Source of the DNA: JAADJA01 sp963840975
Lineage (GTDB): Bacteria; Bacteroidota; Bacteroidia; Bacteroidales; JAADJA01
DNA length: 64,000 bases
Direction of reading: 5' to 3'
Assembly (NCBI GenBank): GCA_963840975.1
Contig: CAWJBC010000015.1
Span: 62,001-126,000 of the forward strand
In this document: positions 26,894 through 36,696 of the stretch, piece after piece
Layout of the letters: each line of letters opens with the position of its first letter
Numbering within the stretch: position 1 is the first letter of the stretch
Position numbers and translations under genes: made by a program
The notes under the pieces: generated by a model
Told to the model about the DNA's origin: nothing
The model's input: only the letters and a program-made list of their open reading frames with translations
Database searches by the model: none

Positions 26894-29038
26894 ATGACAA
26901 GTCATATCAATAAAATAGCCCAGGAATTAAACATAACAACCGGACAGGTAGAAAATACGATTGACCTTTTAAACTCCGGAGCAACAGTTCCATTTATTGC
27001 CCGTTACCGCAAGGAGGTCACCGGTAGCCTCGACGAATTGCAGATCACCCGCATCCGCGACAGAATGGAACAATTGCAGGCTCTTGACAAACGAAGAGAA
27101 GCTATTCTGAATTCCATCAGGGAGCAAGAGAAACTTACCGATGATCTCGAAAAGCAAATCAATGAAGCTGAAACCCTTGCAGAATTAGAGGACATTTATC
27201 TGCCTTATAAACCCAAACGAAAAACCCGCGCCACCATTGCAAAAGCGAAAGGACTGGAACCTCTGGCAAAGATGATCATGGCTCAGAACAGCCACGATGT
27301 GGAAACAATGGCTGAACGATTTATCAATTCTGAAAAAGAAGTAAATACGGTGGATGAAGCCTTGGCAGGAGCGAGAGACATTATAGCAGAATGGATAAGT
27401 GAAAACAAATATGCCAGGGGCAAAATCAGGAAACTTTTCATTCGCAAGGCATTGATCGAATCGTCTGTAATTAAAGGCAAGGAAGAAGCCGGCAATAAAT
27501 ACCAAACCTATTTTGAATCAAAAGAACTGATCATGAAATCTCCTTCGCATCGCATCCTGGCGATGTTCAGGGGCGAAAACGAAGGATTTCTTAAAGTAAA
27601 AGTATTCCCTCCAGAAGAGGAAGCATTAGAAATGCTTGAAGAACTATTTATAAAATCCAACAATCCTTCCGGTGAGCAGGTTTATGAGGCAATGAAAGAT
27701 AGTTACAAACGCCTGATCCATCCATCCATTGAAACAGAGATCAGGGCTATGGCAAAAGAAAAAGCGGATGAATATGCCATACACGTTTTTGCGGATAATT
27801 TCCGTCAGTTATTGATGGCTTCTCCGTTAGGAGAGAAAAATGTGCTGGCAATTGATCCCGGCTTCAACTCAGGTTGCAAGTTGGTTTGTTTGGACAGACA
27901 AGGAAAATTGCTTTACAACGAAACCATATATCCCCATCCGCCTCAAATCGAGGTAAAGCAGTCTATTAATAAAATCCTCCAGCTTGTAAACGCTTATAAA
28001 ATTGAAGCTATTGCCATCGGTAACGGAACAGCGGGAAGGGAAACCGAAAGCATGTTCAGAAGGATACGTTTCGAAAAGGACGTAATGGTTGTGATGGTAA
28101 ACGAAAGCGGTGCATCTGTTTACTCAGCATCGCCGGTTGCAAGAGAAGAATTCCCGGAATATGATGTGACGGTTCGGGGTGCCATTTCAATCGGAAGAAG
28201 GCTGATGGATCCACTTGCCGAATTGGTCAAAATTGATCCAAAGTCCATCGGGGTTGGACAGTATCAGCACGACATCAACCAAACAGCATTGGGTAAGAGT
28301 CTGGACGATACAGTAATGAGTTGTGTGAATTCAGTTGGCGTAGAAATTAATACTGCCAGCAAGCAGCTATTATCTTATGTTTCGGGAGTAGGACCTGTGT
28401 TAGCACAAAATATCATCAACTACAGGAATAAAAACGGGCCTTTCCGATCGAAGAATGAATTGAAAAAAGTTACCCGTTTTGGAGAAAAAGCATTTGAGCA
28501 GGCTGCCGGCTTTTTAAGGATCCGCAACGCTGAAAATCCCTTGGATCAAAGTTCGGTTCACCCCGAAAGCTATCATGTGGTAGAGAACATGGCAAAAAAG
28601 CTGAATTGTGGGATCGGTGATTTGATGACCAAGGAAGAATTACGCAAGCTGATCAACCTGAAAGATTTTGTAACTGAAAAAACCGGTTTGCCAACCCTGA
28701 CGGATATCATGGAAGAACTTGCAAAGCCGGGGCGTGATCCTCGTGAGAAGTTCGGATTCTTCGAATTTGCAAAGGGTATACATACCATCAACGACCTTGA
28801 GATAGGAATGGTATTGCCGGGCATTATCACCAACATCACGGCATTCGGCGCTTTCGTTGATATTGGCATCAAGCAAAACGGTCTGATTCATAAAAGTAAT
28901 ATGGCTGATAAATATGTAAGCGATCCTGGTGAGTATGTAAAACTGAACCAAAAAGTAAAAGTAAAAATTGTAGAGGTTGATAAGGTAAGGGGCAGAATAC
29001 AGCTCTCTTTGAAGGATATGAACACCAAAGGAAATTAA
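26894..29038 (+). CDS. Tex-family RNA-binding transcription accessory protein
   Basis: 714 residues, normal length for Tex. Order: helical N-terminal region with TVPFIARYRKEVTGSLDELQ and LAELEDIYLPYKPKRKTRA; YqgF/RuvC-like domain starting NVLAIDPGFNSGCKLVCLD (~residue 315); helix-hairpin-helix segment SYVSGVGPVLAQNIINYRNK and RSKNELKKVTRFGEKAFEQA; C-terminal S1 RNA-binding domain (~635-705) with GMVLPGIITNITAFGAFVDI and GRIQLSLKDM. Tex proteins bind nucleic acids and influence transcription and stress tolerance; the exact mechanism is unsettled. Starts 66 bases after the patatin gene. Confidence 0.95.
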   Translation: MTSHINKIAQELNITTGQVENTIDLLNSGATVPFIARYRKEVTGSLDELQITRIRDRMEQLQALDKRREAILNSIREQEKLTDDLEKQINEAETLAELEDIYLPYKPKRKTRATIAKAKGLEPLAKMIMAQNSHDVETMAERFINSEKEVNTVDEALAGARDIIAEWISENKYARGKIRKLFIRKALIESSVIKGKEEAGNKYQTYFESKELIMKSPSHRILAMFRGENEGFLKVKVFPPEEEALEMLEELFIKSNNPSGEQVYEAMKDSYKRLIHPSIETEIRAMAKEKADEYAIHVFADNFRQLLMASPLGEKNVLAIDPGFNSGCKLVCLDRQGKLLYNETIYPHPPQIEVKQSINKILQLVNAYKIEAIAIGNGTAGRETESMFRRIRFEKDVMVVMVNESGASVYSASPVAREEFPEYDVTVRGAISIGRRLMDPLAELVKIDPKSIGVGQYQHDINQTALGKSLDDTVMSCVNSVGVEINTASKQLLSYVSGVGPVLAQNIINYRNKNGPFRSKNELKKVTRFGEKAFEQAAGFLRIRNAENPLDQSSVHPESYHVVENMAKKLNCGIGDLMTKEELRKLINLKDFVTEKTGLPTLTDIMEELAKPGRDPREKFGFFEFAKGIHTINDLEIGMVLPGIITNITAFGAFVDIGIKQNGLIHKSNMADKYVSDPGEYVKLNQKVKVKIVEVDKVRGRIQLSLKDMNTKGN

Positions 29039-29148
29039 ACGGAAATATTATAAGCAGCGACTTGTTATCTGCATTTTTTCGTATCTCATCAACTATTCCT
29101 TCAAAATTTTGCAATAATTATTACGTTTGTATCCTGAAATTCGAATCT

Positions 29149-29862
29149 ATGTCAACGAAGGCTTCTTTTCTTTTCCTGCTAATTTTTGCATTGACCCATA
29201 CAATGGTATCTGGACAACGGATCAAGGGTCAGATCATTGCAGGAATGAACCTTTCGCAAGTGGATGGAGACGAAATTTATGGTTTTGATAAAGTAGGAAT
29301 GAATATGGGGGTTGGAGCGATGGTTCCGCTTGGTAAAAATTTTTCCTTTTCCCTCGAGACTTTGTTCAGCCAGAAAGGATCGTACCAGGGAAACCAATAT
29401 GAAGATGTAGTAGTGGATACAGCCACAGGTCAGGTTATTGCCACTTACAACGGAATGTACAAGCTGAAGATGGATTACGTTGAGGTTCCGTTTTTGATTC
29501 AATATACCGATAAAGAAATCATTACTGCCGGAGTAGGGTTTTCATACGGAAGGCTGGTGAACATTAAAGAATACGAACACGATACGCTGAATGTTTTTAC
29601 TACCCTTAATAGTGGCGTTTACGATAGAAACGACTATAACGTCCTGGTGGATTTACAAATGCGTATCCATCGTAAAATACCACGATGGAAATTCAATGTC
29701 AGGTATGCCTATTCAATAAGTAAAATACGGACCCGTGATTTTTATACAGTACCTCCTCCGGGTCAGTTGTATGTCACACGCGATCAGTATAACAACCTGT
29801 TTTCCATCCGGCTCATCTATGTGTTTAATGAAAAGCCACCGCTTGCCCGTCAGAAAAAATAA
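29149..29862 (+). CDS. PorT-like outer-membrane beta-barrel protein
   Basis: About 237 residues from ATG 29149. Signal peptide MSTKASFLFLLIFALTHTMV ending at VSGQ; the frame is open to 29062 but the upstream residues are not signal-like. The mature part is all beta-strand with alternating hydrophobics: GMNVGVGAMVPLG-type hairpins (KVGMNMGVGAMVPLGKNFSF), TLFSQKGSYQGNQYED, DYVEVPFLIQYTDKE and a final NLFSIRLIYVFNE. This matches the generic small 8-10-strand barrel family of Bacteroidota outer membranes (PorT/OMP_b-brl_2 like). Function unknown. Not obviously in an operon. Confidence 0.8.
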   Translation: MSTKASFLFLLIFALTHTMVSGQRIKGQIIAGMNLSQVDGDEIYGFDKVGMNMGVGAMVPLGKNFSFSLETLFSQKGSYQGNQYEDVVVDTATGQVIATYNGMYKLKMDYVEVPFLIQYTDKEIITAGVGFSYGRLVNIKEYEHDTLNVFTTLNSGVYDRNDYNVLVDLQMRIHRKIPRWKFNVRYAYSISKIRTRDFYTVPPPGQLYVTRDQYNNLFSIRLIYVFNEKPPLARQKK

Positions 29863-30031
29863 AACGGGTTAAAGAGCTATTGAATCCATGACCTTTAGTG
29901 CCAATCCTTGTGCATAATTTGTGTTTTTGATTCCTTAATCAAAATCTCCGGCTTCAATCGTCCCTGAACTTTCTTTGGATATTGTTTGTTTTATTATTGA
30001 TTTTCATAATAACAGGTAATCTTATTAAAAG

Positions 30032-31621
30032 ATGAAAAAACTTTACATTTTGATACTGGCACTGCAATTTTCTTTATCCGGGTATTCCCAAACCTTTGAA
30101 TGGTTAAAAACAGTTCCCATTGATTATGAATTCAATCCTGGCTCGATCAGTTATACTACCTGCACCGACAGTGATGGAAATATTTACTTTTTTGGATTAC
30201 AGGAACATTTGATTTTCTATAACCAGGCAATGGGGACACAGTTTTTGAAGAAATATAACCCTGATGGTAGTTTGGAATGGGAAAAAACCATCAGCGGGGA
30301 GGCGCTTGCCATGGGAATTTATTGCGACCTGAATGGTGGGGTTTATCTTTATGGTCAGTTGCACAGCGATCTTGATTTCTGGGGAGATTTGTCCATTTAT
30401 TTTCAGGGTATATCAACCAATAGTTTTCTTGTAAAGATTAATTATGATGGAGATATTGAATGGGGAATAAATCTCGAAGACCTGCCGTTGGATTCAGGGG
30501 ATATTTCGGATATTGTATCCGATGAATCGGGTATGCTTTACGTCTCATATTCCACATGGCTCAATTCCTACATTTTGAAAATAAATTCAAGTGGCGAATA
30601 TATTGGCTCGATTGTCCAGGAAAATGTGTCCCTGATTTCAGGACTAGACAGGGATAGCGAAGGAAACATTTATGCAACAGGAAGTTGTGCCGGCATTAAC
30701 AGTATTTTTGGTGGCATGGGATTTACGGCTCCGTTTCCTTACACTACTTACATCGTAAAATACAACAACAGCAACCAGCCGGAATGGGTTAAGTTTATTG
30801 AAGATATTACTTGTCCTGCATTGAAAATAAAATGTGACAATGCCGGTGGATTATACGTAGCCGGACAATATTTCTTTGAAACAATGCTCGATACAATTAT
30901 GTTGCATGGGGCTGAGTGGGTTTATGATTTCTTTCTCTCAAGACTTAATTCGGAAGGTCAGTACCAGTGGGCATTAGAATGTCCTGAGATTCTGACGGGT
31001 GATGCTACGCTGGGTCGGCTTCAATTCCTCGAAACAGACAACGGGGGAAACGCCCTGCTTGCCGGATTCACGAGAGGCTTTATTGACTGGGGGAATGGGA
31101 TTGTATCAAATTCCGGGGATCTATACTACAATATTATTGTTTGGAATGTTTCACAAAACGGTTCAATCAATTGGGTAAAAACGGCTGGTGGCGAAGGGTA
31201 CGATGATTCACACAGTATTTCTAACTCTCCTGATGGTGATATTTACCTTGCCGGAATTGCCGGCGGAACAGCAATGTTTGACACCATAACATTTGTGACT
31301 GAGGATTTTGTATATCCCTTCCTTGCCAAAATAGATATACCGGAGTTTACAGATGTAATTAAAAGAGGAGAAAAGCAATCGGCCCTGATTTACCCTAATC
31401 CAGCCCTTGACAAAATCTACATTCAGTCTGAGAATGAAGAATCTTTTATAATTTATAACAGCAGGGGAGAGAGAATATTGGATGGCAATCTTAATAAAAA
31501 CATTAACCAGATCAATCTTGAAAGAATACTTCCGGGAATCTATTTTCTTCTGACCAAATCGAACATTAACGGGACAGGTGAAAACTGCAAAATTAGTGGT
31601 AAAATGATTAAATTCATTTAA
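30032..31621 (+). CDS. Secreted beta-propeller-like protein with T9SS sorting domain
   Basis: 529 residues. Signal peptide MKKLYILILALQFSLSGYSQ. Mature region ~22-440 has repeated propeller-type blades with the pattern DSDGNIYFFG, KYNPDGSLEWEKTI, DLNGGVYLYG, DEGSGMLYVSYS-like DESGMLYVSYS, DSEGNIYATGS, DNAGGLYVAGQYF. This is the SBBP (seven-bladed beta-propeller repeat) style seen in many secreted Bacteroidota proteins. The C-terminus is a type A T9SS sorting domain (ALIYPNPALDKIYIQS, LPGIYFLLTKS), though the last ~15 residues run slightly longer than usual. No catalytic motif. Related in style to the protein at 55190-56746. Confidence 0.82.
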   Translation: MKKLYILILALQFSLSGYSQTFEWLKTVPIDYEFNPGSISYTTCTDSDGNIYFFGLQEHLIFYNQAMGTQFLKKYNPDGSLEWEKTISGEALAMGIYCDLNGGVYLYGQLHSDLDFWGDLSIYFQGISTNSFLVKINYDGDIEWGINLEDLPLDSGDISDIVSDESGMLYVSYSTWLNSYILKINSSGEYIGSIVQENVSLISGLDRDSEGNIYATGSCAGINSIFGGMGFTAPFPYTTYIVKYNNSNQPEWVKFIEDITCPALKIKCDNAGGLYVAGQYFFETMLDTIMLHGAEWVYDFFLSRLNSEGQYQWALECPEILTGDATLGRLQFLETDNGGNALLAGFTRGFIDWGNGIVSNSGDLYYNIIVWNVSQNGSINWVKTAGGEGYDDSHSISNSPDGDIYLAGIAGGTAMFDTITFVTEDFVYPFLAKIDIPEFTDVIKRGEKQSALIYPNPALDKIYIQSENEESFIIYNSRGERILDGNLNKNINQINLERILPGIYFLLTKSNINGTGENCKISGKMIKFI

Positions 31622-31639
31622 GGAATTGAAGTAAAGAAT

Positions 31640-33004
31640 TTATTTTTCAGCAATAATCCCACCCGTTAACCGCAGCAACTCCACCTGGCTGTCAATAAGA
31701 TCGTAAACAGCATTCAATTTATTGGAAGAGGCATTCAGGAAAATCAGTTGTACATCGCGATAGTTGAATGAATTGATAGTTCCGTTACGGTACTTTTCGT
31801 TGGCAATTTGCATATTCAGCTTTGCACTTTCCAGATTTACATCCGCAACCTCAAGCAATTGTCGTCTGATGCTATATAAATCATACTGGTTGACCAACAG
31901 GTTTTCGAGGGTTTGTGTTGCCTGTTGAATTTCTATTCCTGCAATTTTCTCATTGATTTTTGCAGTTTGGATGGCAGTCCTTGTGTTGCCGCCATTAAAA
32001 AGATTAAAGCTCAGAGAGAAGTTTGCATAGTAATCAAACAAATAAGTATTGTTTTGATTTTTTTCCCAATCATACCAACCCTGTGTATAGTCTGCTCCTG
32101 CATTCAATGACAGGGTTGGCCACATATCACTTTTGGCGATTCTCACTTCTTTTTTCAGGATTTCCTGGTTTACATATTCATTCATCAAGGTTTTGTTATT
32201 CGAAAGCATTTTTCCCATCAAATCGTCAAGGGCATAATTTTGAAGCTCTACCTTAAAACTATCAACCAAAATAAGCTTCACCTTTGAAGGTTCGCCCAAT
32301 AACAAGTTCAGCCGGAGAAAGGCATTCTTTACCCTCAACTGTTGCAATAAATAATTGGTTGAATCGCTCAGGTATGAATTTTTAGCTTGCAGTACATCAA
32401 AGGTTACTGAACTTCCAATATCCTTTCGCAACATTTCATAATTGTATCGGTCGCCCGACAATGCCTTGACAGACTCCAGCACCTTTAACCTTTCTTCTTC
32501 CAGCAAAGCCAGGTAATAACCCAGAATAATCGCCTGTACCGTATTTTCAATTACAATGGATGAATAACCCAACGAATAGGCTTCAAGCAAGTCGAGTTTC
32601 TGTTTGTTCATTTTTACCGATAATCCATCAAATAACAGCCATCGCAGGTTAGCATAAGGAGTCAGGGAATTGGTGTATTGGTCGCCCCTCCCATATTCAA
32701 ATGTTGCGGTATCAAAAGAAGGTGTATTGTCGTATCGGTTAATGCTGTTTACTCCCAGGTTTACCGAGGGAAGCCTGCCAACGGATCCCCATGAATTGTT
32801 CAATTCTGCAATGCTGTATTGCTGTTCCGCTATCCTGATCTGGAAATTGTTTTCAAGTCCCTTAAGAATTGCGCCATCCAGGCTCAGTGCTTCCTGGGAA
32901 AATACTCCAAAAGTTAATATTGTGAAGAATAATAAAAGTAATCCCTTTACTGGTTGCCGGTTGCTGGTTACTGGTTGAATGCTATTTCCAATTATTTTCA
33001 ACAT
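31640..33004 (-). CDS. TolC-family outer-membrane efflux protein
   Basis: Outer-membrane channel of a tripartite efflux system; forms a trimeric alpha/beta barrel tunnel. 454 residues with two OEP repeats of long coiled-coil helices: LSLDGAILKGLENNFQIRIA near the N-terminus, LLEEERLKVLESVKAL, then NAGADYTQGWYDWE and LLRLTGGIIAEK at the end. The signal-peptide core LLLLFFTILTFGVFSQ begins at residue 22. It is preceded by an unusual n-region (QPVTSNRQPVK, residues 10-20) encoded by four degenerate heptanucleotides. It lies downstream of the RND pump and adaptor genes on the same strand but is separated by 457 bases of repeat-rich DNA, so it may have its own promoter. Confidence 0.92.
   Translation of the reverse strand: MLKIIGNSIQPVTSNRQPVKGLLLLFFTILTFGVFSQEALSLDGAILKGLENNFQIRIAEQQYSIAELNNSWGSVGRLPSVNLGVNSINRYDNTPSFDTATFEYGRGDQYTNSLTPYANLRWLLFDGLSVKMNKQKLDLLEAYSLGYSSIVIENTVQAIILGYYLALLEEERLKVLESVKALSGDRYNYEMLRKDIGSSVTFDVLQAKNSYLSDSTNYLLQQLRVKNAFLRLNLLLGEPSKVKLILVDSFKVELQNYALDDLMGKMLSNNKTLMNEYVNQEILKKEVRIAKSDMWPTLSLNAGADYTQGWYDWEKNQNNTYLFDYYANFSLSFNLFNGGNTRTAIQTAKINEKIAGIEIQQATQTLENLLVNQYDLYSIRRQLLEVADVNLESAKLNMQIANEKYRNGTINSFNYRDVQLIFLNASSNKLNAVYDLIDSQVELLRLTGGIIAEK
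32950..32977 (-). repeat. Heptanucleotide array within the tolC-like signal peptide region
   Basis: Four 7-nt units on the minus strand: CAACCAG, TAACCAG, CAACCGG, CAACCAG. Translated as residues 10-18 of the TolC-family protein. The same unit type recurs 450 bases away in the intergenic region (33428-33455). Confidence 0.75.
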
Positions 33005-33162
33005 ACTGAATAAATTTATTAATCATTTTTTTTAGGGGTTCATATTCATTTTTCAACACAATCGGAGGACTATCAGTAAAATGAGTAAACAAATCATATT
33101 TAACTGAGATAATGCCTCAACACTTGAGGTTTGTTCAAAAACCGGATAAGCTCAATTTTATA

Positions 33163-33226
33163 ATACCGAAGTAGGAAATTCAAAACCACCTTTCATGCCA
33201 GACTATTTTGAATTTCACTTTGGTAT
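33163..33226 (-). repeat. 64-bp palindromic dispersed element, copy 2
   Basis: Inverted copy of the element at 4050-4113. Arms 33163-33185 and 33206-33226 pair with each other; the 20-nt loop (33186-33205) is also conserved between copies. By hand alignment 60 of 64 positions match. Conservation of the loop, not only of the arms, points to spread of a whole unit. Confidence 0.8.
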
Positions 33227-33427
33227 AACTTCTTCTTCCAAATTCCTCTGCAATCGTATCTTTAATTCTTTTGCCTGACCGCCTGACTATACTTCCCTGT
33301 TCAAAAAGTTCATAATTTGGCAACTGTAAACTTAACTTATGTACTTCAATCGCAAGTTAATATGCAAACTGATAAATTTCAAGATCCTTATAACTTTTCA
33401 TATCACTAATGTCATTTTTTGCACTCC

Positions 33428-33455
33428 CAACTAGCAACCAGTAATCAGCAACAAG
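33428..33455. repeat. Heptanucleotide array downstream of RND pump gene
   Basis: Four 7-nt units: CAACTAG, CAACCAG, TAATCAG, CAACAAG, six bases beyond the RND pump stop codon. Same unit family as the array inside the tolC-like gene. Confidence 0.7.
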
Positions 33456-33461
33456 CACCAA

Positions 33462-36400
33462 TTATTCAATCGTCCTTTTACTATGAATTATAGCAATTTC
33501 AACGCTTTCCCTCGAAGGTACCGCTGATAATTTTGCTGCAATTTTCGGAGGGACCGGTCGCTTAGGATCGCCCTGCAATACCCACAAATTAATCCTGTTA
33601 TATGTCCATTTGTAGTACCTTTTTAAATCGTTTAGCGTCAAAAGGATGACAGGAAAGAATATAAGGATAAAGCCAGTACCGACAAGCACGCCATAAGCCA
33701 ATGCAACAGCCATTGGAACTAAAAACTGCGCCTGAAAACTTCGTTCAAAAATAATGGGGTACAGACCAACGGAAGTTGTTATTGTTGTTAAAACAATAGC
33801 CCTGAAACGGGCAATCCCCGTTTCATAGACCGCTTCTTTGACCTTCATGCCTTCAACCAACAATGAATTGTACTTCGACAGAAAAACGATAGCATCATTA
33901 ACAATTACCCCCGACAATGCAAGCATACCCCAAACACTCAGGAGTGAAACCTGAACACCTTCGACACCATGCCCCCAAATTGCACCCATCCATGCCAGCG
34001 GTATCATTGAAATAATGATGAGTCCATGAGCCAATGATTTAAAATGAATAATGATGATCAAAAACATCAGCAGAAATGCAGGCAAAAAGAATTTTTTGAT
34101 TTGAGCCATGGTTTCATCGCTGTCTTTTTTCTGTCCAAGATAAACAACGTCTATTCCGGGATAACGGGCTAACAATTCGGGCACAATTTCATTTTCAATT
34201 TTTTCCTGAATGGGAACAACAGGCGTTTCATAACTGATCACATCAGCATCTACCCTGATTTCGCGTGCTCCATTATAATGCTTAATACTGACTGGTCCAC
34301 GGTCAATATTATAAGTTGCCAATTCAGATAAGGGGTATTCACCCATGGGGGTTTTTATCCGCATGGCTTCCAGTTGACCGAGGCTCAACCTGTCAGTTTT
34401 GGGATACCTGACCCACACCCTCAGTTCATCCTTACCATGCTGCAGGCGTTGCGCCTGTCCGCCAAAAAATCCCTGACGTACCTGGTTAGTCAAACTTGCT
34501 TGTGAAAATCCGAGAAAATAGGCAAGGGGTTTCAATTTCAACCGGACTTCACGCATTCCGGATGGATTTACATCTGCAATGTTATTCAAGTCTTCAATCT
34601 GTTTCAGGCTTTGTATCAATTCTTCTTTGGCATGGTTCAAAACCACTTCATCTTTCCCCAGCAAACTCACCGAAATGGGTGTACCAAATGTCGCTCTACC
34701 CTGGATAGTCAATTTTTCAGCTTCAGGCATTTCGCCCACTTTTTTCTGAACCCGTTTAACCACTTCATAACTGGTAGTTCCGGTATTCTCCAGATCACGC
34801 AAGAGCACAAAAATATTACCGGCATGTGAACCTCTTTCCTTGCCATTAAAAGCTGAACCGGTTGAGAGATAAGAATAATTAACAAAGTCAACAGTATCGT
34901 TCAATTCTTCCATAAGTTCATCGTTCACCTCCCAGATAGCATCATCTATCCGTTTGAGCGATTTAAGTGTCTGTGCTTCACCGGAACCTGGTTTGTATGC
35001 AAGGTCAACATTAAACTGATCGAAAGGAATAGCGGGGAAAAAGGTCCCTTTTATCAAACCGCCCTTGAACAAGCCTGCCGTGATCATGATGAGGAAAATG
35101 GGGGCAAATATTACCACATATCTCCATTTTATCACCAATTTCAATAATCTGCCATAAAGTTTAATCCGCATAAAATTTAAAACCCTGTCAAGAAAATCCC
35201 TTATCCTTTTACCGGTATTCTGGCGTACGTTCTTTCTTAAAACCCAGCTACTGCCCAGGTGTGCAGGCAGAACAAACAAGGCTTCAAGCAATGAAAAAGC
35301 AAGGCTGAATACCACCACAAAAGCCATTTCGTACATGAATTCCATTCTGCCTTTAATAAAGAATAAAGCAGAAAAAATTACCATGGTTGTTGTTACAGAA
35401 GTCAAAACGGCAGGAAGTACCTCCATCGCTCCATCAAGGGCCGCTTTTCGGGGTGATTTTCCTTTTTCAAAGTGTGTATAAATGTTTTCAGCAATCACAA
35501 TTCCATCATCCACGAGGATTCCAATAACGAGGATCATTCCAAACAAAGAAATCATGTTTACAGTTAATCCGTAAAATGATCCCAAAATAAACATAGCCCC
35601 AAAAGACGCCGGGATGCCCATGGCTACCCACAGAGAAAGCCTAAGGCTAAGAAATAACCCAAGCGTAATAAAAATAAACAAAAGTCCCCAGCCACCATTC
35701 GTGTAAAGTAATTTGAGCCTGGCACCCAATAAATCGAGAAAATCATAAGTCACATATAACTTAGCATCTGGATGTGATTTATTCCATGTATCTGAATAAT
35801 TATTACAAAACTCAGCAATGGTCGAGAGGTCTTCTTCGGGTAATTTAAATACCTGGATTGAAACACTGGGTTTTTGATTCATCAAAGATGTACTGGCAAC
35901 ATCCGCAAATTGCATATTTACGGTTCCTACATCACCTATTATCAAATAGCTGCCGTCTGGTTTCCCCCGTATAACAATCTGTTCAATCTCTTCGGGTTGA
36001 ATAGTCCGATAACGGCTTCTTATCATGATCTCCTCCTTATCCGACCGTATCTGTCCGCCTGAAATATCCAGGTTATTGAAGGCTATGGCTTTTGAAACTT
36101 CATCGAAGGTCAGGTTATACCGGCGGAGATTTTCTTCGGAGATTTCTACGGAGATTTCCAGATCGGGAAAACCACTGATCGTTATTTGCGACATTACACC
36201 CGACGCGAACAGGTCATATTCTATTTCATTGGCATATTGTTTCAGCGTCAGGAGATCAACGTCGCCGGTAAGCCCCATGAAGATGGCAAATGTTGAAGAT
36301 CTTTGCTTATTAACAATGGGTCTTTCGGCATCTACCGGAAAAGAAGCAATACCATCAACAGCATTTTTTACTTCCATCAGGGTTTCATCAATATCGTATT

Positions 36401-36695
36401 CACCGGTTATCTCAATCTGGACACTTGTGAAATTCTCAGAAGAAGTACTGTTTACTTCCTTTAGCCCCGCTATTCCCCTCAATGCTTCTTCAATCCTGAC
36501 CGTAATTCCTTCCTCCATTTCTTTGGGTGATGCTCCCGGATAAAAAACAGTTACGTTAATAAATTTTTCTGACGATTCAGGGAAGAACGACCTGTTCATG
36601 GTAATAAAACTCAGTGCCCCGATACCAAGAATTATGAATAAGATAATATTGGCATAAAATGGAAAACGTATAAAAACAGATATGAGATTCTTCAT
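33462..36695 (-). CDS. RND-family efflux pump inner-membrane permease
   Basis: Proton-driven inner-membrane transporter of the AcrB/HAE1-like RND superfamily; exports drugs or other small molecules through the adaptor and TolC partner. 1077 residues, normal length, 12 transmembrane helices in two halves. First half: KNLISVFIRFPFYANIILFI, the FPESSEKFINVTVFYPGASP segment and the proton-relay helix MILVIGILVDDGIVIAENIY with its Asp pair. Second half: IPLAWMGAIWGHGVEGVQVS and MLALSGVIVNDAIVFLSKYN. Periplasmic porter domains lie between. The DD pair points to the HAE-type rather than a metal-efflux subgroup, but the substrate cannot be told. Starts 1 base after the adaptor gene's stop, so the two are co-transcribed. 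Confidence 0.95.
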   Translation of the reverse strand: MKNLISVFIRFPFYANIILFIILGIGALSFITMNRSFFPESSEKFINVTVFYPGASPKEMEEGITVRIEEALRGIAGLKEVNSTSSENFTSVQIEITGEYDIDETLMEVKNAVDGIASFPVDAERPIVNKQRSSTFAIFMGLTGDVDLLTLKQYANEIEYDLFASGVMSQITISGFPDLEISVEISEENLRRYNLTFDEVSKAIAFNNLDISGGQIRSDKEEIMIRSRYRTIQPEEIEQIVIRGKPDGSYLIIGDVGTVNMQFADVASTSLMNQKPSVSIQVFKLPEEDLSTIAEFCNNYSDTWNKSHPDAKLYVTYDFLDLLGARLKLLYTNGGWGLLFIFITLGLFLSLRLSLWVAMGIPASFGAMFILGSFYGLTVNMISLFGMILVIGILVDDGIVIAENIYTHFEKGKSPRKAALDGAMEVLPAVLTSVTTTMVIFSALFFIKGRMEFMYEMAFVVVFSLAFSLLEALFVLPAHLGSSWVLRKNVRQNTGKRIRDFLDRVLNFMRIKLYGRLLKLVIKWRYVVIFAPIFLIMITAGLFKGGLIKGTFFPAIPFDQFNVDLAYKPGSGEAQTLKSLKRIDDAIWEVNDELMEELNDTVDFVNYSYLSTGSAFNGKERGSHAGNIFVLLRDLENTGTTSYEVVKRVQKKVGEMPEAEKLTIQGRATFGTPISVSLLGKDEVVLNHAKEELIQSLKQIEDLNNIADVNPSGMREVRLKLKPLAYFLGFSQASLTNQVRQGFFGGQAQRLQHGKDELRVWVRYPKTDRLSLGQLEAMRIKTPMGEYPLSELATYNIDRGPVSIKHYNGAREIRVDADVISYETPVVPIQEKIENEIVPELLARYPGIDVVYLGQKKDSDETMAQIKKFFLPAFLLMFLIIIIHFKSLAHGLIIISMIPLAWMGAIWGHGVEGVQVSLLSVWGMLALSGVIVNDAIVFLSKYNSLLVEGMKVKEAVYETGIARFRAIVLTTITTSVGLYPIIFERSFQAQFLVPMAVALAYGVLVGTGFILIFFPVILLTLNDLKRYYKWTYNRINLWVLQGDPKRPVPPKIAAKLSAVPSRESVEIAIIHSKRTIE

Positions 36696-36696
36696 G

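Larger units (their letters stand above)
33005..33461. other. 457-bp repeat-bearing intergenic region between RND pump and TolC genes
   Basis: No gene. Contains copy 2 of the 64-bp palindromic element (33163-33226) and a four-unit heptanucleotide array (33428-33455) immediately after the RND pump stop codon. The tolC-like promoter, if separate, would lie here. Confidence 0.5.
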
